Positions 51,323-60,103 are shown, counted from the first letter of the stretch. The stretch: DNA of 64,000 nt from Chloroflexota bacterium (GCA_003141455.1 PLMA01000042.1:1-64000), one strand, 5' to 3'. Program-made: numbers and translations. Notes: generated by a model from the letters alone, not told the origin.

Positions 51323-52138
51323 CTATCTCCCCTGGCGGTCCTGCGCGCCGGGACGCGCATCGGGGCCGGGCCGCGCGTCAGGGCCCTGACGCTGCCCGAA
51401 GAGCGCCCGACCTACACGAATGACCGTCGCCCCCTCCTCCACCGCGACCGAGTAATCGTCCGACATACCCATCGAGAGCCCAGGCCTGAGTGCCGGCTCC
51501 TCAGCTCGCAAGCGCACCGACAGCTCACGCAGGCGGGCGAAGGTTGGGCGCGCCTCCTCCGGGGAATCGACGAGCCGCCCAACCGTCATGAGTCCCAGCA
51601 ACGACAGGTTCGGCAAGCTCGCGAGTCCCGACAGCTCCGCCTCGAGCGCCTCAGGGAGAAGGCCCACCTTCGCCGCGTCTCGGTCGACGTTTACCTGCAG
51701 GTAGACGCCGAGAGCCGCTGAGCGCGCTTCTCCGGCCGAATCTGCTCGCGGCGCCCCGGGGGTCGTGACGATCTCGCCCGCCAGCCGATCTAGCCTGCGG
51801 GCCAGCTCGGTCGAGTCGACCGATTCGATCACCTCGAACAGCTCGACCGCTCGGCGAGCCTTGTTCGATTGAAGCGGGCCGATCAGATGCCAGTGCGCGC
51901 CCGGTACGTTGGGCGCCTTGGACTCGGCCTCTTGAACGCGGTTCTCGCCCAACAGGGTCAGGCCGGCCGCAACGGCCGCCACGAGGCGATCGGCGCCGAC
52001 GAGCTTGGATACTGCTACGAGCTGCACGCCGGCCGGGTCGCGCCCCGCCCGACCGCATGCCTCGGCCACGGCTTCCAGGACGCGCGACCGCGCCGCGCGC
52101 AATTCGGCGATCGCGCCGGGATCGGGCAGAGTGGCCAA
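51323..52138 (-). CDS. yggS: PLP homeostasis protein (YggS/YlmE/ProsC family)
   Basis: 271 aa alanine-racemase-N-type TIM barrel. VQLVAVSKLVGADRLVAA holds the PLP lysine. Other blocks: LLGENRVQEAESKAP, HWHLIGPLQSNKARRAV, YLQVNVDRDAAKVGL, LSLLGLMTVG, and LRPGLSMGMSDDYSVAVEEGATVIRVGRALFG. It binds PLP and buffers amino/keto acid metabolism. The start is a TTG at 52138, 12 nt after ftsZ; no ATG or GTG option precedes the fold. The Gly/Pro/Arg C-terminal tail is variable. Confidence 0.92.
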   Translation of the reverse strand: MATLPDPGAIAELRAARSRVLEAVAEACGRAGRDPAGVQLVAVSKLVGADRLVAAVAAGLTLLGENRVQEAESKAPNVPGAHWHLIGPLQSNKARRAVELFEVIESVDSTELARRLDRLAGEIVTTPGAPRADSAGEARSAALGVYLQVNVDRDAAKVGLLPEALEAELSGLASLPNLSLLGLMTVGRLVDSPEEARPTFARLRELSVRLRAEEPALRPGLSMGMSDDYSVAVEEGATVIRVGRALFGQRQGPDARPGPDARPGAQDRQGR

Positions 52139-52150
52139 AGCGACGAGGGC

Positions 52151-53431
52151 CTAGTCCCTCTCCTCCAGCGGAGGCCGGCGGAGGAAGCTCGGGATCTCCA
52201 GGTCCCTGTCGTCGTAAGTCCGGTGTGTCGACTGCATGTCCGGCGTGGGTCGGTGAGTCGGGGTCGACTGGGCCACCTTGACCGGAACCGGAACCGGCTG
52301 GCGCTCCGGAATGCCGACCGGACCGTAAGTCTGGACGCGGGTGTGGGACGGGACCGGATCGCCCGGGTTCTGCCGTGGCCGCTCCAGCTCGTGAAGGAAG
52401 TCCACTCCGTCGTAGCGCGAGCTGTGGACCTCCACCGGAGTCCGCTGATCCGCCTCGAAGCGCGAAGACTCGCGCTTGTGGCTGGGGTCGAAGCCCGTGG
52501 CGATGACGGTGATCAAGACCTCGTCCGCCAGATGCCCGTCCAGGCTCGTGCCGAAGATGATGTTCGCCTCCTGGTCCGCCACGGAACGGATCTCGTCCGC
52601 AGCTTCCGTCACCTCGAAGAGGCTGAGGTTGGCCGATCCGGCGATGTTGAACAGGATTCCCTGGGCGCCGTTGATGTTGACCTCGAGGAGCGGGCTGGCG
52701 ATTGCCTGGCGCACGGCCTCCAGGGCCCGGTTGTCGCCGCTCGCTCGGCCGATCCCCATCAACGCCGAGCCGGCGTCCTTCATGATCGCCCGAACGTCGG
52801 CGAAGTCGAGGTTGATGATGCCCGGGACGGTGATGATGTCGCTGATCCCCTGAACGCCCTGGCGCAGCACGTCATCGACGTACCGGAACGCCTCGATGAT
52901 CGACGTGTTCTTCTGGACCACATCACGAAGGCGGTCGTTGGGGATGGTGATCAGGGTGTCGACCTTGTCCCTGAGTTCCTCGGCCGCCCTCTCGGCGACC
53001 ATCTTGCGGCGAGCGCCCTCGAAGCTGAACGGCTTGGTGACCACGCCGATCGTCAGCGCACCAAGCTCCTTGGCGATCTCGGCCACGATCGGGGCAGCGC
53101 CAGAGCCAGTGCCGCCGCCCAGTCCGGCCGTGATGAAGACCATGTCCGAATCGCGCAGCGCCTCGGTGATCTTCTCGGAGTCCTCCTCGGCCGCCCTCTG
53201 ACCGATAGAGGCGTCGCCTCCGGCGCCCAGGCCACGCGTGATCTTGTCGCCGATCCGGATCTTGTGAGGAGCATCCGACTGAAGGAGCGCCTGCGCGTCC
53301 GTGTTGAGGGCGATGAATTCCACCCCCATCATCTCGGCCTGGATCATTCGATTGACGGCGTTGCTACCGCCGCCGCCTACGCCGATCACACGGATCAGCG
53401 CAAAGTTCTCGGAATCGGACCGTAGCGGCAT
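52151..53431 (-). CDS. ftsZ: Cell division protein FtsZ
   Basis: 426 aa. Tubulin-type GTPase: signature GLGGGTGSG ending at residue 111, [18 protein letters not shown], and the T7 loop region [17 protein letters not shown] linker of about 90 residues (Pro/His/Arg-rich) ends in the conserved C-terminal peptide [11 protein letters not shown] that binds FtsA and other partners. It polymerises into the Z ring. ATG 53431 follows GGAGG. A 251 nt gap upstream carries a LexA-like box and a TATACT element, so it may have its own promoter. Confidence 0.97.
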   Translation of the reverse strand: MPLRSDSENFALIRVIGVGGGGSNAVNRMIQAEMMGVEFIALNTDAQALLQSDAPHKIRIGDKITRGLGAGGDASIGQRAAEEDSEKITEALRDSDMVFITAGLGGGTGSGAAPIVAEIAKELGALTIGVVTKPFSFEGARRKMVAERAAEELRDKVDTLITIPNDRLRDVVQKNTSIIEAFRYVDDVLRQGVQGISDIITVPGIINLDFADVRAIMKDAGSALMGIGRASGDNRALEAVRQAIASPLLEVNINGAQGILFNIAGSANLSLFEVTEAADEIRSVADQEANIIFGTSLDGHLADEVLITVIATGFDPSHKRESSRFEADQRTPVEVHSSRYDGVDFLHELERPRQNPGDPVPSHTRVQTYGPVGIPERQPVPVPVKVAQSTPTHRPTPDMQSTHRTYDDRDLEIPSFLRRPPLEERD

Positions 53432-53534
53432 TCCTGATCCTCCGGTGGCTCTCCGGCTGATGTTTGTCGTTCGGTCCGGCCCCCCCGAGATTGGTAGAGC
53501 GCTAGCGCGTAACGGGGCTGGCTCGGATGTCGAC

Positions 53535-53540
53535 AGTATA
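53535..53540 (-). promoter_or_regulatory. Candidate -10 element of an ftsZ promoter
   Basis: TATACT on the minus strand about 100 nt upstream of the ftsZ start, in the only AT-rich part of the spacer. No consensus -35 lies at 16-18 nt, so the call is tentative. Confidence 0.3.
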
Positions 53541-53603
53541 CGCCGGAACTGCGCAATTGGGGCCGCATATCGCACACCGAAACGCAGTCTTCATGAAGGA
53601 CGT

Positions 53604-53619
53604 GCGAACATGCGTTCGC
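53604..53619. promoter_or_regulatory. LexA-like SOS box upstream of ftsZ
   Basis: GCGAACATGCGTTCGC is a palindrome with CGAAC-N4-GTTCG, the core of the Gram-positive LexA (DinR) box. It sits 64 nt after the yjbQ stop and about 172 nt before the ftsZ ATG. It was found by eye; LexA binding specificity in this lineage is not known. Confidence 0.45.
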
Positions 53620-53682
53620 CGTTTGGCGCCGGAGAGGCCTCAAATGGGCGATCTTCCGGATTCGCCCTCTCCGGGACCGTCC

Positions 53683-54087
53683 TCAGCCCGGCAGGAAGGT
53701 CAGTCTCACGGCTCGGTAGGCGTTGTCCGAGTTCGGGTCCAGAAGGGCGATCGACTGCCACGTGCCCAGGGTCAACCGGCCCGAAACGACCGGCACGGTG
53801 AGCGACGGAGGTGCCACCAGCGGCACCAGGTGATCCGCTCCGTGGCCGGGCGTCCCGTGGCGATGGACCCACCGATCGTCCCGTGGCAGGAGCCGGTCCA
53901 GGACCGCCATCAGATCCGCATCGGAGCCCGAACCCAGTTCGACGACGACGATCCCGGCGGTGGCGTGGGGCACGAAGACGACCAGAAGCCCGTCGCCCTC
54001 GCCGGCCACGAACTCCTGGCAGGCGTCGGTCAAGTCAAAGAGCCCACGGCGGCGCCCGGTCTGGATCGACAGTTCGGCGGTCTTCAT
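53683..54087 (-). CDS. yjbQ: YjbQ family protein (secondary thiamine-phosphate synthase fold)
   Basis: 134 aa UPF0047. Conserved blocks: LLVVFVPHATAGIVVVE, WVHRHGTPGHGADHLVPLVAPPSLTVPVVSGRLTLGTWQSIALLD. E. coli YjbQ has weak thiamine-phosphate synthase activity; the main role is unknown. It is inserted between ftsA (39 nt upstream) and ftsZ, an unusual place for this gene. Confidence 0.9.
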   Translation of the reverse strand: MKTAELSIQTGRRRGLFDLTDACQEFVAGEGDGLLVVFVPHATAGIVVVELGSGSDADLMAVLDRLLPRDDRWVHRHGTPGHGADHLVPLVAPPSLTVPVVSGRLTLGTWQSIALLDPNSDNAYRAVRLTFLPG

Positions 54088-54126
54088 CGCGTCGCGCTCT
54101 CGTGGGGCCCCGTCGGATCCGCGCTC

Positions 54127-55359
54127 TTACGGAAGGAGATGACCCAGGCCGTCTCTGACACGCCCCAGCAGGCCCGAGGCGGGAGCCGACTCGAAGCGCG
54201 TGGCCTCGCCGGACTCCAGTGCCTTGGCGCCCCAGTAGAGCAAGCCGATGGCCGTGCTGTAGGCCGGGTTGAGGATGTTGTCCGTCAGCCCGCCGATGCC
54301 GGTCGGGCCGGCCACACGGACGGGCATGTCCATGACCTCCCGACCGAGCGCGGCCGCGCCTGCCAGCTGAGCGGCACCGCCGGTCAGCACCACGCCGGCA
54401 GGGAGTATCCCGTCGCCCGCGGCACGGATCTCCGCCCGGAGCATCTCGAACATCTCACGCATTCGGGCTTCGATGATGCGGGCGATGTCGAGGCGGCTTA
54501 TCGTCCGCCCGGCCGCCTCGCCGAGAATCGAGACGCTAATCAGATCGTCGTCGGCGACGGTCGATAGATCGCAGCTGCCGTGCTGGATCTTGAGCTCCTC
54601 GGCTATCTCCAGGCTGGTCTTGAGGCCGATGGCCAGGTCGTTGGTGACGTTGTTGCCGCCGACCGGCAGGACGATCGTCTTGAACGGAGAGCCGTCGAGG
54701 AACAGGGCCAGATCTATCGTGCCGGCGCCGATGTCGGCCACGGCAACGCCCAGGTCCCGCTCCGTGTCCGACAGGACGCACTCAGCCGAAGCGAGCGAGG
54801 CCGCCACGAGCTCGTCGATCTTGACGTTGGCGGCCTGGACGCACTTGGCCAGGTTCCGGACCGCGGTCGCGCCGGCGGTCACGATGTGGGTCTCGATCTC
54901 GAGGCGGATGGCGCTCATTCCGAGCGGGTCCTTGACCCCCTCCTGGCCATCGACGATGAAACCGCGGGGCAGCACGTGCAGGACTTCCCGGTTCGAGGGG
55001 ATCGAGACGGCCCGAGCGACCTCCAGGGCGCGGTTGACGTCCTCGCGGTTGACCTCGTGCCGGTGGCCGCTGACGGCCACGGCTCCGCGCGAGTTCTGGC
55101 TCTCGACGTTCTGTCCGCCGACACCGACGAAAGCCCGATCGATCTGATATCCGGAGAGCCGCTCCGAGTGGTCTACCGCCCCGGCGATGGAGCGGACCGT
55201 CTGGTCGATGTTGACCACAACGCCCCGCCGGATCCCGATAGCGGGCACGACCCCCTTGCCGACGATGGTCAGGCTGCCATCTCGGGCCACCTCTCCAATG
55301 AGAGCGCAGACCTTGCTGGTGCCTACATCGATACCGACGAGCACTGCTTCGCGTTCCAC
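54127..55359 (-). CDS. ftsA: Cell division protein FtsA
   Basis: 410 aa actin-like ATPase. Phosphate 1 motif VGIDVGTSKVCALIGEV at the N-terminus, SHS2 domain (VGVGGQNVESQNSRGAVAVS), phosphate 2 VAVADIGAGTIDLALF, connect/adenosine motif VVLTGGAAQLAGAAALG. The C-terminus GRVRDGLGHLLP could form the membrane-binding amphipathic helix. It tethers FtsZ to the membrane. The start is GTG 55359 after GGGAG. A 164 nt gap separates it from ftsQ. Confidence 0.96.
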   Translation of the reverse strand: MEREAVLVGIDVGTSKVCALIGEVARDGSLTIVGKGVVPAIGIRRGVVVNIDQTVRSIAGAVDHSERLSGYQIDRAFVGVGGQNVESQNSRGAVAVSGHRHEVNREDVNRALEVARAVSIPSNREVLHVLPRGFIVDGQEGVKDPLGMSAIRLEIETHIVTAGATAVRNLAKCVQAANVKIDELVAASLASAECVLSDTERDLGVAVADIGAGTIDLALFLDGSPFKTIVLPVGGNNVTNDLAIGLKTSLEIAEELKIQHGSCDLSTVADDDLISVSILGEAAGRTISRLDIARIIEARMREMFEMLRAEIRAAGDGILPAGVVLTGGAAQLAGAAALGREVMDMPVRVAGPTGIGGLTDNILNPAYSTAIGLLYWGAKALESGEATRFESAPASGLLGRVRDGLGHLLP

Positions 55360-55523
55360 TCGCTCCCGTCCTCGGTTAGGGCCTCAAGATCGAGGCGTTG
55401 CTACTGTTGACCGGCCGACGGCACCTGTCGAATTCGGACTCATTGTCAAGGCTAACCGACCCGGGGGAGACCGGGCAACCCGACCGCGCAGGCCGCACTC
55501 GGCGCGGCAGCGGCAGCGGCAGC

Positions 55524-56687
55524 CTAGCGAAGCGTGACAGTGTCGATGTGGTTCTCGCTTATGTCGGAGACGAGCCGGACCCAAGCCACCTTCGCCTCGC
55601 CCCACTGATACAGGGCCGATCGCAGATCCCGCACCTGGGTTGGGATGACAGTCACTTTCCGGACGGTAGGGGCGTAGAAGCCGAACTGGGCCACCCAGCC
55701 CGACGGCCCGGAGGTGAGCGTGAAGCCGTTGTCGTCGTCGAGGACGACTGCCAGCGCAGCGGCGTTGCTGCCGACGTCGGCCGGTGTCAGGCCGCCGATG
55801 CGGTAGCCGGCGTCCAGACTGATCGGGTCGATGACGCTGCCCAAGCCCAGGCCCGCGTCGCTGGAACGGCGATCGTAGACCACGGGCAGGGCAAGGGCCT
55901 CGGGACCGCGGCTGGCGTTCGGATCGGCGGTTGGGGCAGGCGCCAGCGACGGAACCAGCGACAGGTTGGCGGTGGGGGTTGCCGGCGGCTGCGGTGACGG
56001 CGATGGCGTCGCCTTGACCGCCTTGGTGGGCGTGGCCTTGGGATTCCTCGTCGGCGTGGGCTTGGGTTTGGGGGTCGGCGTGGGTTTGGGGGTAGGCGTG
56101 GGCGTCGGACTCGGGGTCGCCTTGGGAGTCGGGCTTTCGCCGGACGGCGCTTCCCCGGAGGCGGTCTCCTCCGGGGTCGGACTCGCGGCCAGCTCGGTCG
56201 GTACCGGCAGCGGCCCGGCCGACGAGGCTATCGGATTCCCGGCCGGGTCTACGAGCCCGAAGAGGAGCCCGTCCTGATCTACGGCGTAGCGCCGATCCCC
56301 GATCGCCCAGATGATCCTGGGCTCCCGCTCAACCACCGTCACGACGATCGTGGACGGGAGAACGACCTGGACGCTGGCCGACCTGACGGCCGGCAGCCGG
56401 ACGAGCTGCTCGGCCGCTCGATCCGTCTGGATCCTGAACAGGTTGGGCGTGTCGGCCACGCCGACGATCGACCCCACGATCTCCTCGCTCGTGAACCTGG
56501 CCCCGTGGATCTCCAGAGTCCGGGCGTCGAATGCCGGGGCAGCGCTCACCGCCAACAGACCAGCGGCGCAGGCGACCATCACCAGGCCGGCGAGAACCTG
56601 AACCCATCGCAGGGGCGGCCCGGTTCGCCGGACGCGCGTGCGCCGGACCTGCGATCCGGAGCGGCGGAACGGCTGACTCCGATTCAT
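55524..56687 (-). CDS. ftsQ: Cell division protein FtsQ/DivIB with Pro/Thr-rich insertion
   Basis: 387 aa. Basic cytoplasmic N-terminus, one membrane span at about 28-50, POTRA domain at about 55-120 (ARTLEIHGARFTSEEIVG, LFRIQTDRAAEQLVRLPAVRSASVQVVLPSTIVVTVVERE), then YAVDQDGLLFGLV. Residues about 166-240 are a Thr/Pro/Lys-rich low-complexity insertion. The beta domain resumes at LALPVVYDRR and ends IPTQVRDLRSALYQWGEAK. It links FtsZ-side and peptidoglycan-synthesis parts of the divisome. It starts 7 nt after ddl. Confidence 0.93.
   Translation of the reverse strand: MNRSQPFRRSGSQVRRTRVRRTGPPLRWVQVLAGLVMVACAAGLLAVSAAPAFDARTLEIHGARFTSEEIVGSIVGVADTPNLFRIQTDRAAEQLVRLPAVRSASVQVVLPSTIVVTVVEREPRIIWAIGDRRYAVDQDGLLFGLVDPAGNPIASSAGPLPVPTELAASPTPEETASGEAPSGESPTPKATPSPTPTPTPKPTPTPKPKPTPTRNPKATPTKAVKATPSPSPQPPATPTANLSLVPSLAPAPTADPNASRGPEALALPVVYDRRSSDAGLGLGSVIDPISLDAGYRIGGLTPADVGSNAAALAVVLDDDNGFTLTSGPSGWVAQFGFYAPTVRKVTVIPTQVRDLRSALYQWGEAKVAWVRLVSDISENHIDTVTLR
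55968..56192 (-). repeat. Pro/Thr/Lys-rich low-complexity tract inside ftsQ
   Basis: In-frame degenerate repeats encode TPTPTPKPTPTPKPKPTPT-like sequence (about 75 residues). On the plus strand they appear as G/T-rich units such as GGCGTGGGTTTGGGGGT. Likely slippage-prone and length-variable between strains. Confidence 0.85.
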
Positions 56688-56694
56688 CGCGGGC

Positions 56695-57846
56695 TCAGCG
56701 AGGCAGATCGGCCGTGGTCAGCCGCCTCCGGACGCGTCCGGCATGGCGCTGCTCGGCCAGTTCCACGATCCGCAGGCAGACGGCCCCGAATCCGCCCAGC
56801 CCCGAGGCCGCCACCTGCGGGAAGAGGCTGATCGGCGTGAAGCCCGGGACCGTGTTGATCTCGTTCAGATACAGCTCGTCGCCGGCCAGCAGGAAGTCGA
56901 CGCGGGCGAAACCCTCGCATCCGATGGCCCGATATGCCTTCAGCGCCGTCTCCCGTATCCGTCGGCCGAGGGCCTCATCGACGTCGGCGTGGATCGTCGT
57001 CTCCGAGACGCCGTCGCTGTACTTGGCGACATAGTCGTAGAACTCACGCCCCGGGAAGACCTCGCCCGGGCCGAAGACATCGAGAGCCTGCGGGTCGTTG
57101 CCGAGGACGGCCACTTCGAGCTCTCGCGGGTGGTCGAGGTAGCGCTCGACGATGACCAGGGTGTCGAAGCGGAAAGCCTCGTCGAGGCATCGGTCTCTCT
57201 CGTCTGGGGTGTGAGCAATCGACATCCCGACCGAAGAACCCATCCGCGCCGGCTTCATCATCAGCCGGCTCTCCCCACAACTTTCGGAGAAGGCGGAGAG
57301 GCCTTCGAGAGCGCCCCGGCGGTCGACCGCCCAGCGGGCGGCGGTGACCTCCGTCCAGTCGACCACCTTGATGCCGAGGCCTCGCACGAGCCGCTTGTAG
57401 AGCGCCTTGTCCATGCCCACCGCCGAGGCCGCGACCCCGGCACCCGTATAGGGCAGGTCGTACGCCTCGAGCAGGGCCTGGATGGTCCCGTCCTCGCCGA
57501 AGGGGCCGTGGAGGGCCGGGAAGACGACCGGCAAAGGCTCGCCGCCGGCGATCCACTCGAGGGCCTGGGCCGGGGTTCTGGGGCCTTCCGCCGCGAGCGA
57601 GCGCGGGTTGTCGAAGGCTCCCGGGCGCGGCCGGCCCGATGCTGCGGCGGCCGGCATGGACCACCAGCCGTTCAGCAGGTCGATGTACACGCGCTCGACC
57701 GACAGTCCGGCATCTGCCAGCGCGTCTGCGATGGCCCAGCCCGAGACGACGGAGACGTCGTGCTCGGCTGAGGGTCCGCCCAGCACCACGACTACGCTCT
57801 TCGGGCGTGCAGTGGCTGCCCTCTCCGAACCGTTCCCGCTCGTCAT
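56695..57846 (-). CDS. ddl: D-alanine--D-alanine ligase
   Basis: 383 aa ATP-grasp enzyme. VVVLGGPSAEHDVSVVSG near the start, PVVFPALHGPFGEDGTIQALLEAYDLPYTGAGVAASAVGMDK, LMMKPARMGSSVGMS, VIVERYLDHPRELEVAVLG, GFARVDFLLAGDELYLNEINTVPGFTPISLFPQ. It makes the D-Ala-D-Ala dipeptide for peptidoglycan. ATG 57846 overlaps the murB stop by 4 bp; the longer ORF-track version is out-of-frame murB. Confidence 0.95.
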   Translation of the reverse strand: MTSGNGSERAATARPKSVVVVLGGPSAEHDVSVVSGWAIADALADAGLSVERVYIDLLNGWWSMPAAAASGRPRPGAFDNPRSLAAEGPRTPAQALEWIAGGEPLPVVFPALHGPFGEDGTIQALLEAYDLPYTGAGVAASAVGMDKALYKRLVRGLGIKVVDWTEVTAARWAVDRRGALEGLSAFSESCGESRLMMKPARMGSSVGMSIAHTPDERDRCLDEAFRFDTLVIVERYLDHPRELEVAVLGNDPQALDVFGPGEVFPGREFYDYVAKYSDGVSETTIHADVDEALGRRIRETALKAYRAIGCEGFARVDFLLAGDELYLNEINTVPGFTPISLFPQVAASGLGGFGAVCLRIVELAEQRHAGRVRRRLTTADLPR

Positions 57847-58955
57847 GCCACCTCCGGATGCCAGTCTGACCAATCGCCCATGAATTGGACTTCGTAGACG
57901 AGATCCACGCCGAAACGCTCCGCGACGGCGGCCCGAGCACGCTCCGCCAGGCGGCGGACGTCGGATGCGGATGCCGCGCCGGCATTGACGATGAAGTTGG
58001 CGTGCGTCTCGCTTATCGCGGCGTCGTTCACGCGCGAGCCCTTGAGGCCGCAGGCGTCGATGAGCCGGCCCGCGGAGTCGCCCGGTGGATTGCGGAAGAC
58101 GCTGCCGGCGCTTGGCAGGCCGAGCGGCTGGTGTTCGCGTCGCCAACGGCGAATCTCGTCGAGCCGAGCCCGGATCTCGGCTGGCGTGGCGGGGCTCAGG
58201 CGGAAGGTCGCGCTGAGGACCAGCTCCGGCCAGACCGCGGCGCCGGCTGCGGTTGTGGCGCCGGCCGCGGTTGTGGCGCCGGCCGTGGTCGCCCCGCCGG
58301 CCGTGGCCGCGTCCGAAGCAGCTGCGCCCCCCTCCCCTGCCCGATGCTTGAAGCGGCTGTCTCTATACGCCAGGGTAAGCGCTGCCGCCGGCTCGACAAC
58401 CTGCCGACCGTTCGCCCTCAGGACCGTGACCGACTCGAGGATTGCGGCCACGTCGGAGCCGTGTGCGCCGGCGTTGGCCCAGACCGCCCCGCCGACCGTA
58501 CCCGGGATCGCCAGGCCGAACTCCAGTCCGGACAGGCCGGCCCGTTGCGCGAGCGTCGCCGCTCTGGCGAGAGGCAGACCCGCGTCCGCGGTGAGACGGC
58601 CAGCCTCGATCCGGCAATCCTCGGCGCGACACAGAATGACCAGCCCCCGAATGCCGGCGTCGCTGACGATCAGATCGCTGCCGCGGCCGATGACGACATG
58701 GGGAATCCCTCGACCCCGGGCCAGCCGTACCAGCTTCACCAGGGCGGGGAGATCGTCGACGGTCGCAAGCAGGTCTGCGGGACCGCCGACGCGCATCGTC
58801 GTATGCCCGACCATCGGCTCGGCGAGGCGGGCGTGGACGCCGGCCATGCCGCGAATCTCGGCCGCGAGCGTGACCCAGATCGATTCGGCATCCGGACGCG
58901 CGGCGCCGGTCACGGCGACGCGTTCCCCGGCCATCGCGCCGCTCCGGCGACTCAC
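57843..58955 (-). CDS. murB: UDP-N-acetylenolpyruvoylglucosamine reductase
   Basis: 370 aa flavoprotein. FAD-binding: HTTMRVGGPADLLATVDDL, IPHVVIGRGSDLIVSDAGIRGLVI, GLEFGLAIPGTVGGAVWANAGAHGSDVA. Catalytic regions: YRDSRFK, PSAGSVFRNPPGD, LIDACGLKG, and SETHANFIVNAGAASASDV. It reduces UDP-GlcNAc-enolpyruvate to UDP-MurNAc. Residues about 206-240 are a Gly/Ala/Thr-rich repeat insertion. The start overlaps murG by 4 bp. murC, which commonly precedes murB, is absent here. Confidence 0.95.
   Translation of the reverse strand: MSRRSGAMAGERVAVTGAARPDAESIWVTLAAEIRGMAGVHARLAEPMVGHTTMRVGGPADLLATVDDLPALVKLVRLARGRGIPHVVIGRGSDLIVSDAGIRGLVILCRAEDCRIEAGRLTADAGLPLARAATLAQRAGLSGLEFGLAIPGTVGGAVWANAGAHGSDVAAILESVTVLRANGRQVVEPAAALTLAYRDSRFKHRAGEGGAAASDAATAGGATTAGATTAAGATTAAGAAVWPELVLSATFRLSPATPAEIRARLDEIRRWRREHQPLGLPSAGSVFRNPPGDSAGRLIDACGLKGSRVNDAAISETHANFIVNAGAASASDVRRLAERARAAVAERFGVDLVYEVQFMGDWSDWHPEVA
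58240..58311 (-). repeat. 18 bp tandem repeat inside murB (about four copies)
   Basis: Units of the form GCGCCGGCCGCGGTTGTG repeat head to tail, the first two differing at one base and the last two more diverged. In frame they encode repeated Ala/Thr/Gly hexapeptides between the YRDSRFK strand and the next beta strand. Confidence 0.85.
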
Positions 58956-60103
58956 CCCGCCACTCCCCGTGAGATGGTCTCGATCCGCCGGGCATCCGGC
59001 AGGTCTAGCCTCTCGGCCGCTGCACGGACCAGCTCCGCCACGGCATCCGCGGCTCCGGGCCGCGCCAGCGACCTGGCCGCCGCCGCCATCGCGGCTCGCT
59101 CGTCGGGCTGATCGAGGATGGCGGCGGCGGCCAGCAGGGCCTCCGCGTCGAAGTCCCCGTCCTCGATCAGACGGGCCGCTCCCGCGCCAACCATCTCCTC
59201 GGCGTTGCGGCGCTGGTGACCGGCGGCATGCGGATAGGGCACTACCACCATCGGCAGCCCGAACGCGGCGACCTCGGCCAGCGTGGAGGAGCCCGCCCGA
59301 CCGATCACCAAGTCGGCGCCGGCCAGAACCAGGGTCATTTCCTCGTCCAGGTACTTCTCGGGCCGGTAGCGCGCCCGCAGGTTCGACGGCAGGGCATCCC
59401 GGCCGGCAACCGCCTGCTCGTAGCCCCCCTCGCCGGTGATGTGGATCACCCGCGCCAGTTCGATCAATCTCGGCAACGCCTCGGCGACCGCCGAGTTGAA
59501 GCGCCGGACCTCCTGAGACCCGCCGAAGATGAGAAGCAGCCCGTCGTCGTCCGGGATCCCGAGGGCCGCCCTCGCGTCCTGCCGGTCAACGCCACGCGCA
59601 TCGCGGATCGGCGTTCCCGTGATGTAGCACGGTCGCCTCCGGCCGAAGGTGCGGCACGTTGCCGCGAACGTCACTGCCAGACAGCCGGCCAGCCTCGCGG
59701 TGACGCGAACGCTGCGCCCCGGGACTACGTTGCCGTCCCACATGACCACCGGGATGCGCAGGGCCGAAGCGGCCAGCAGAACGGGCAGGGCAACGTATCC
59801 GCCGGTCGTGAAGACCGCGTCGGGGCGGCGCCGGGTCAGGATTGCCATCGCCTGAGGCACCGAGAGCGAGAGGCGCACCGGATCGAGGAGGACGTGCACA
59901 TCCAGCCCGACCGACCGCAGCGAGCGCAGCAGCAAGCGCCGGAGCGGGATCCCCGTCCCCGGGACGACCTGCGCTTCAAGACCGCGGTGGCCTCCGACCC
60001 AGCGCAGCTCAGGCGCGTCGGGCCTAGCCTGCAGCGACCGTGCGACGGCGAGAGCCGGGTATATATGTCCCCCCGTACCCCCGCCCACTATCAGCAGACG
60101 CAC
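58952..60103 (-). CDS. murG: UDP-GlcNAc:lipid I N-acetylglucosaminyltransferase
   Basis: 383 aa GT28. The N-terminal glycine loop VGGGTGGHIYPALAVA directly follows the GTG start at 60103. Other blocks: FTTGGYVALPVLLAA, YITGTPIR, LLIFGGSQEVRRFN, ADLVIGRAGSSTLAEVAAFGLPMVVVPYPHAAGHQRRNAE. It converts lipid I to lipid II on the cytoplasmic face. It starts inside ftsW (80 bp overlap), so the loop and the FtsW tail are encoded by the same DNA in different frames. Confidence 0.95.
   Translation of the reverse strand: MRLLIVGGGTGGHIYPALAVARSLQARPDAPELRWVGGHRGLEAQVVPGTGIPLRRLLLRSLRSVGLDVHVLLDPVRLSLSVPQAMAILTRRRPDAVFTTGGYVALPVLLAASALRIPVVMWDGNVVPGRSVRVTARLAGCLAVTFAATCRTFGRRRPCYITGTPIRDARGVDRQDARAALGIPDDDGLLLIFGGSQEVRRFNSAVAEALPRLIELARVIHITGEGGYEQAVAGRDALPSNLRARYRPEKYLDEEMTLVLAGADLVIGRAGSSTLAEVAAFGLPMVVVPYPHAAGHQRRNAEEMVGAGAARLIEDGDFDAEALLAAAAILDQPDERAAMAAAARSLARPGAADAVAELVRAAAERLDLPDARRIETISRGVAG

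Noticed and set aside
53499-53508. GCGCTAGCGC palindrome upstream of ftsZ
   Set aside because: A 10 bp self-complementary GC-rich word is expected by chance in this composition, and it has no spacing relation to a promoter.
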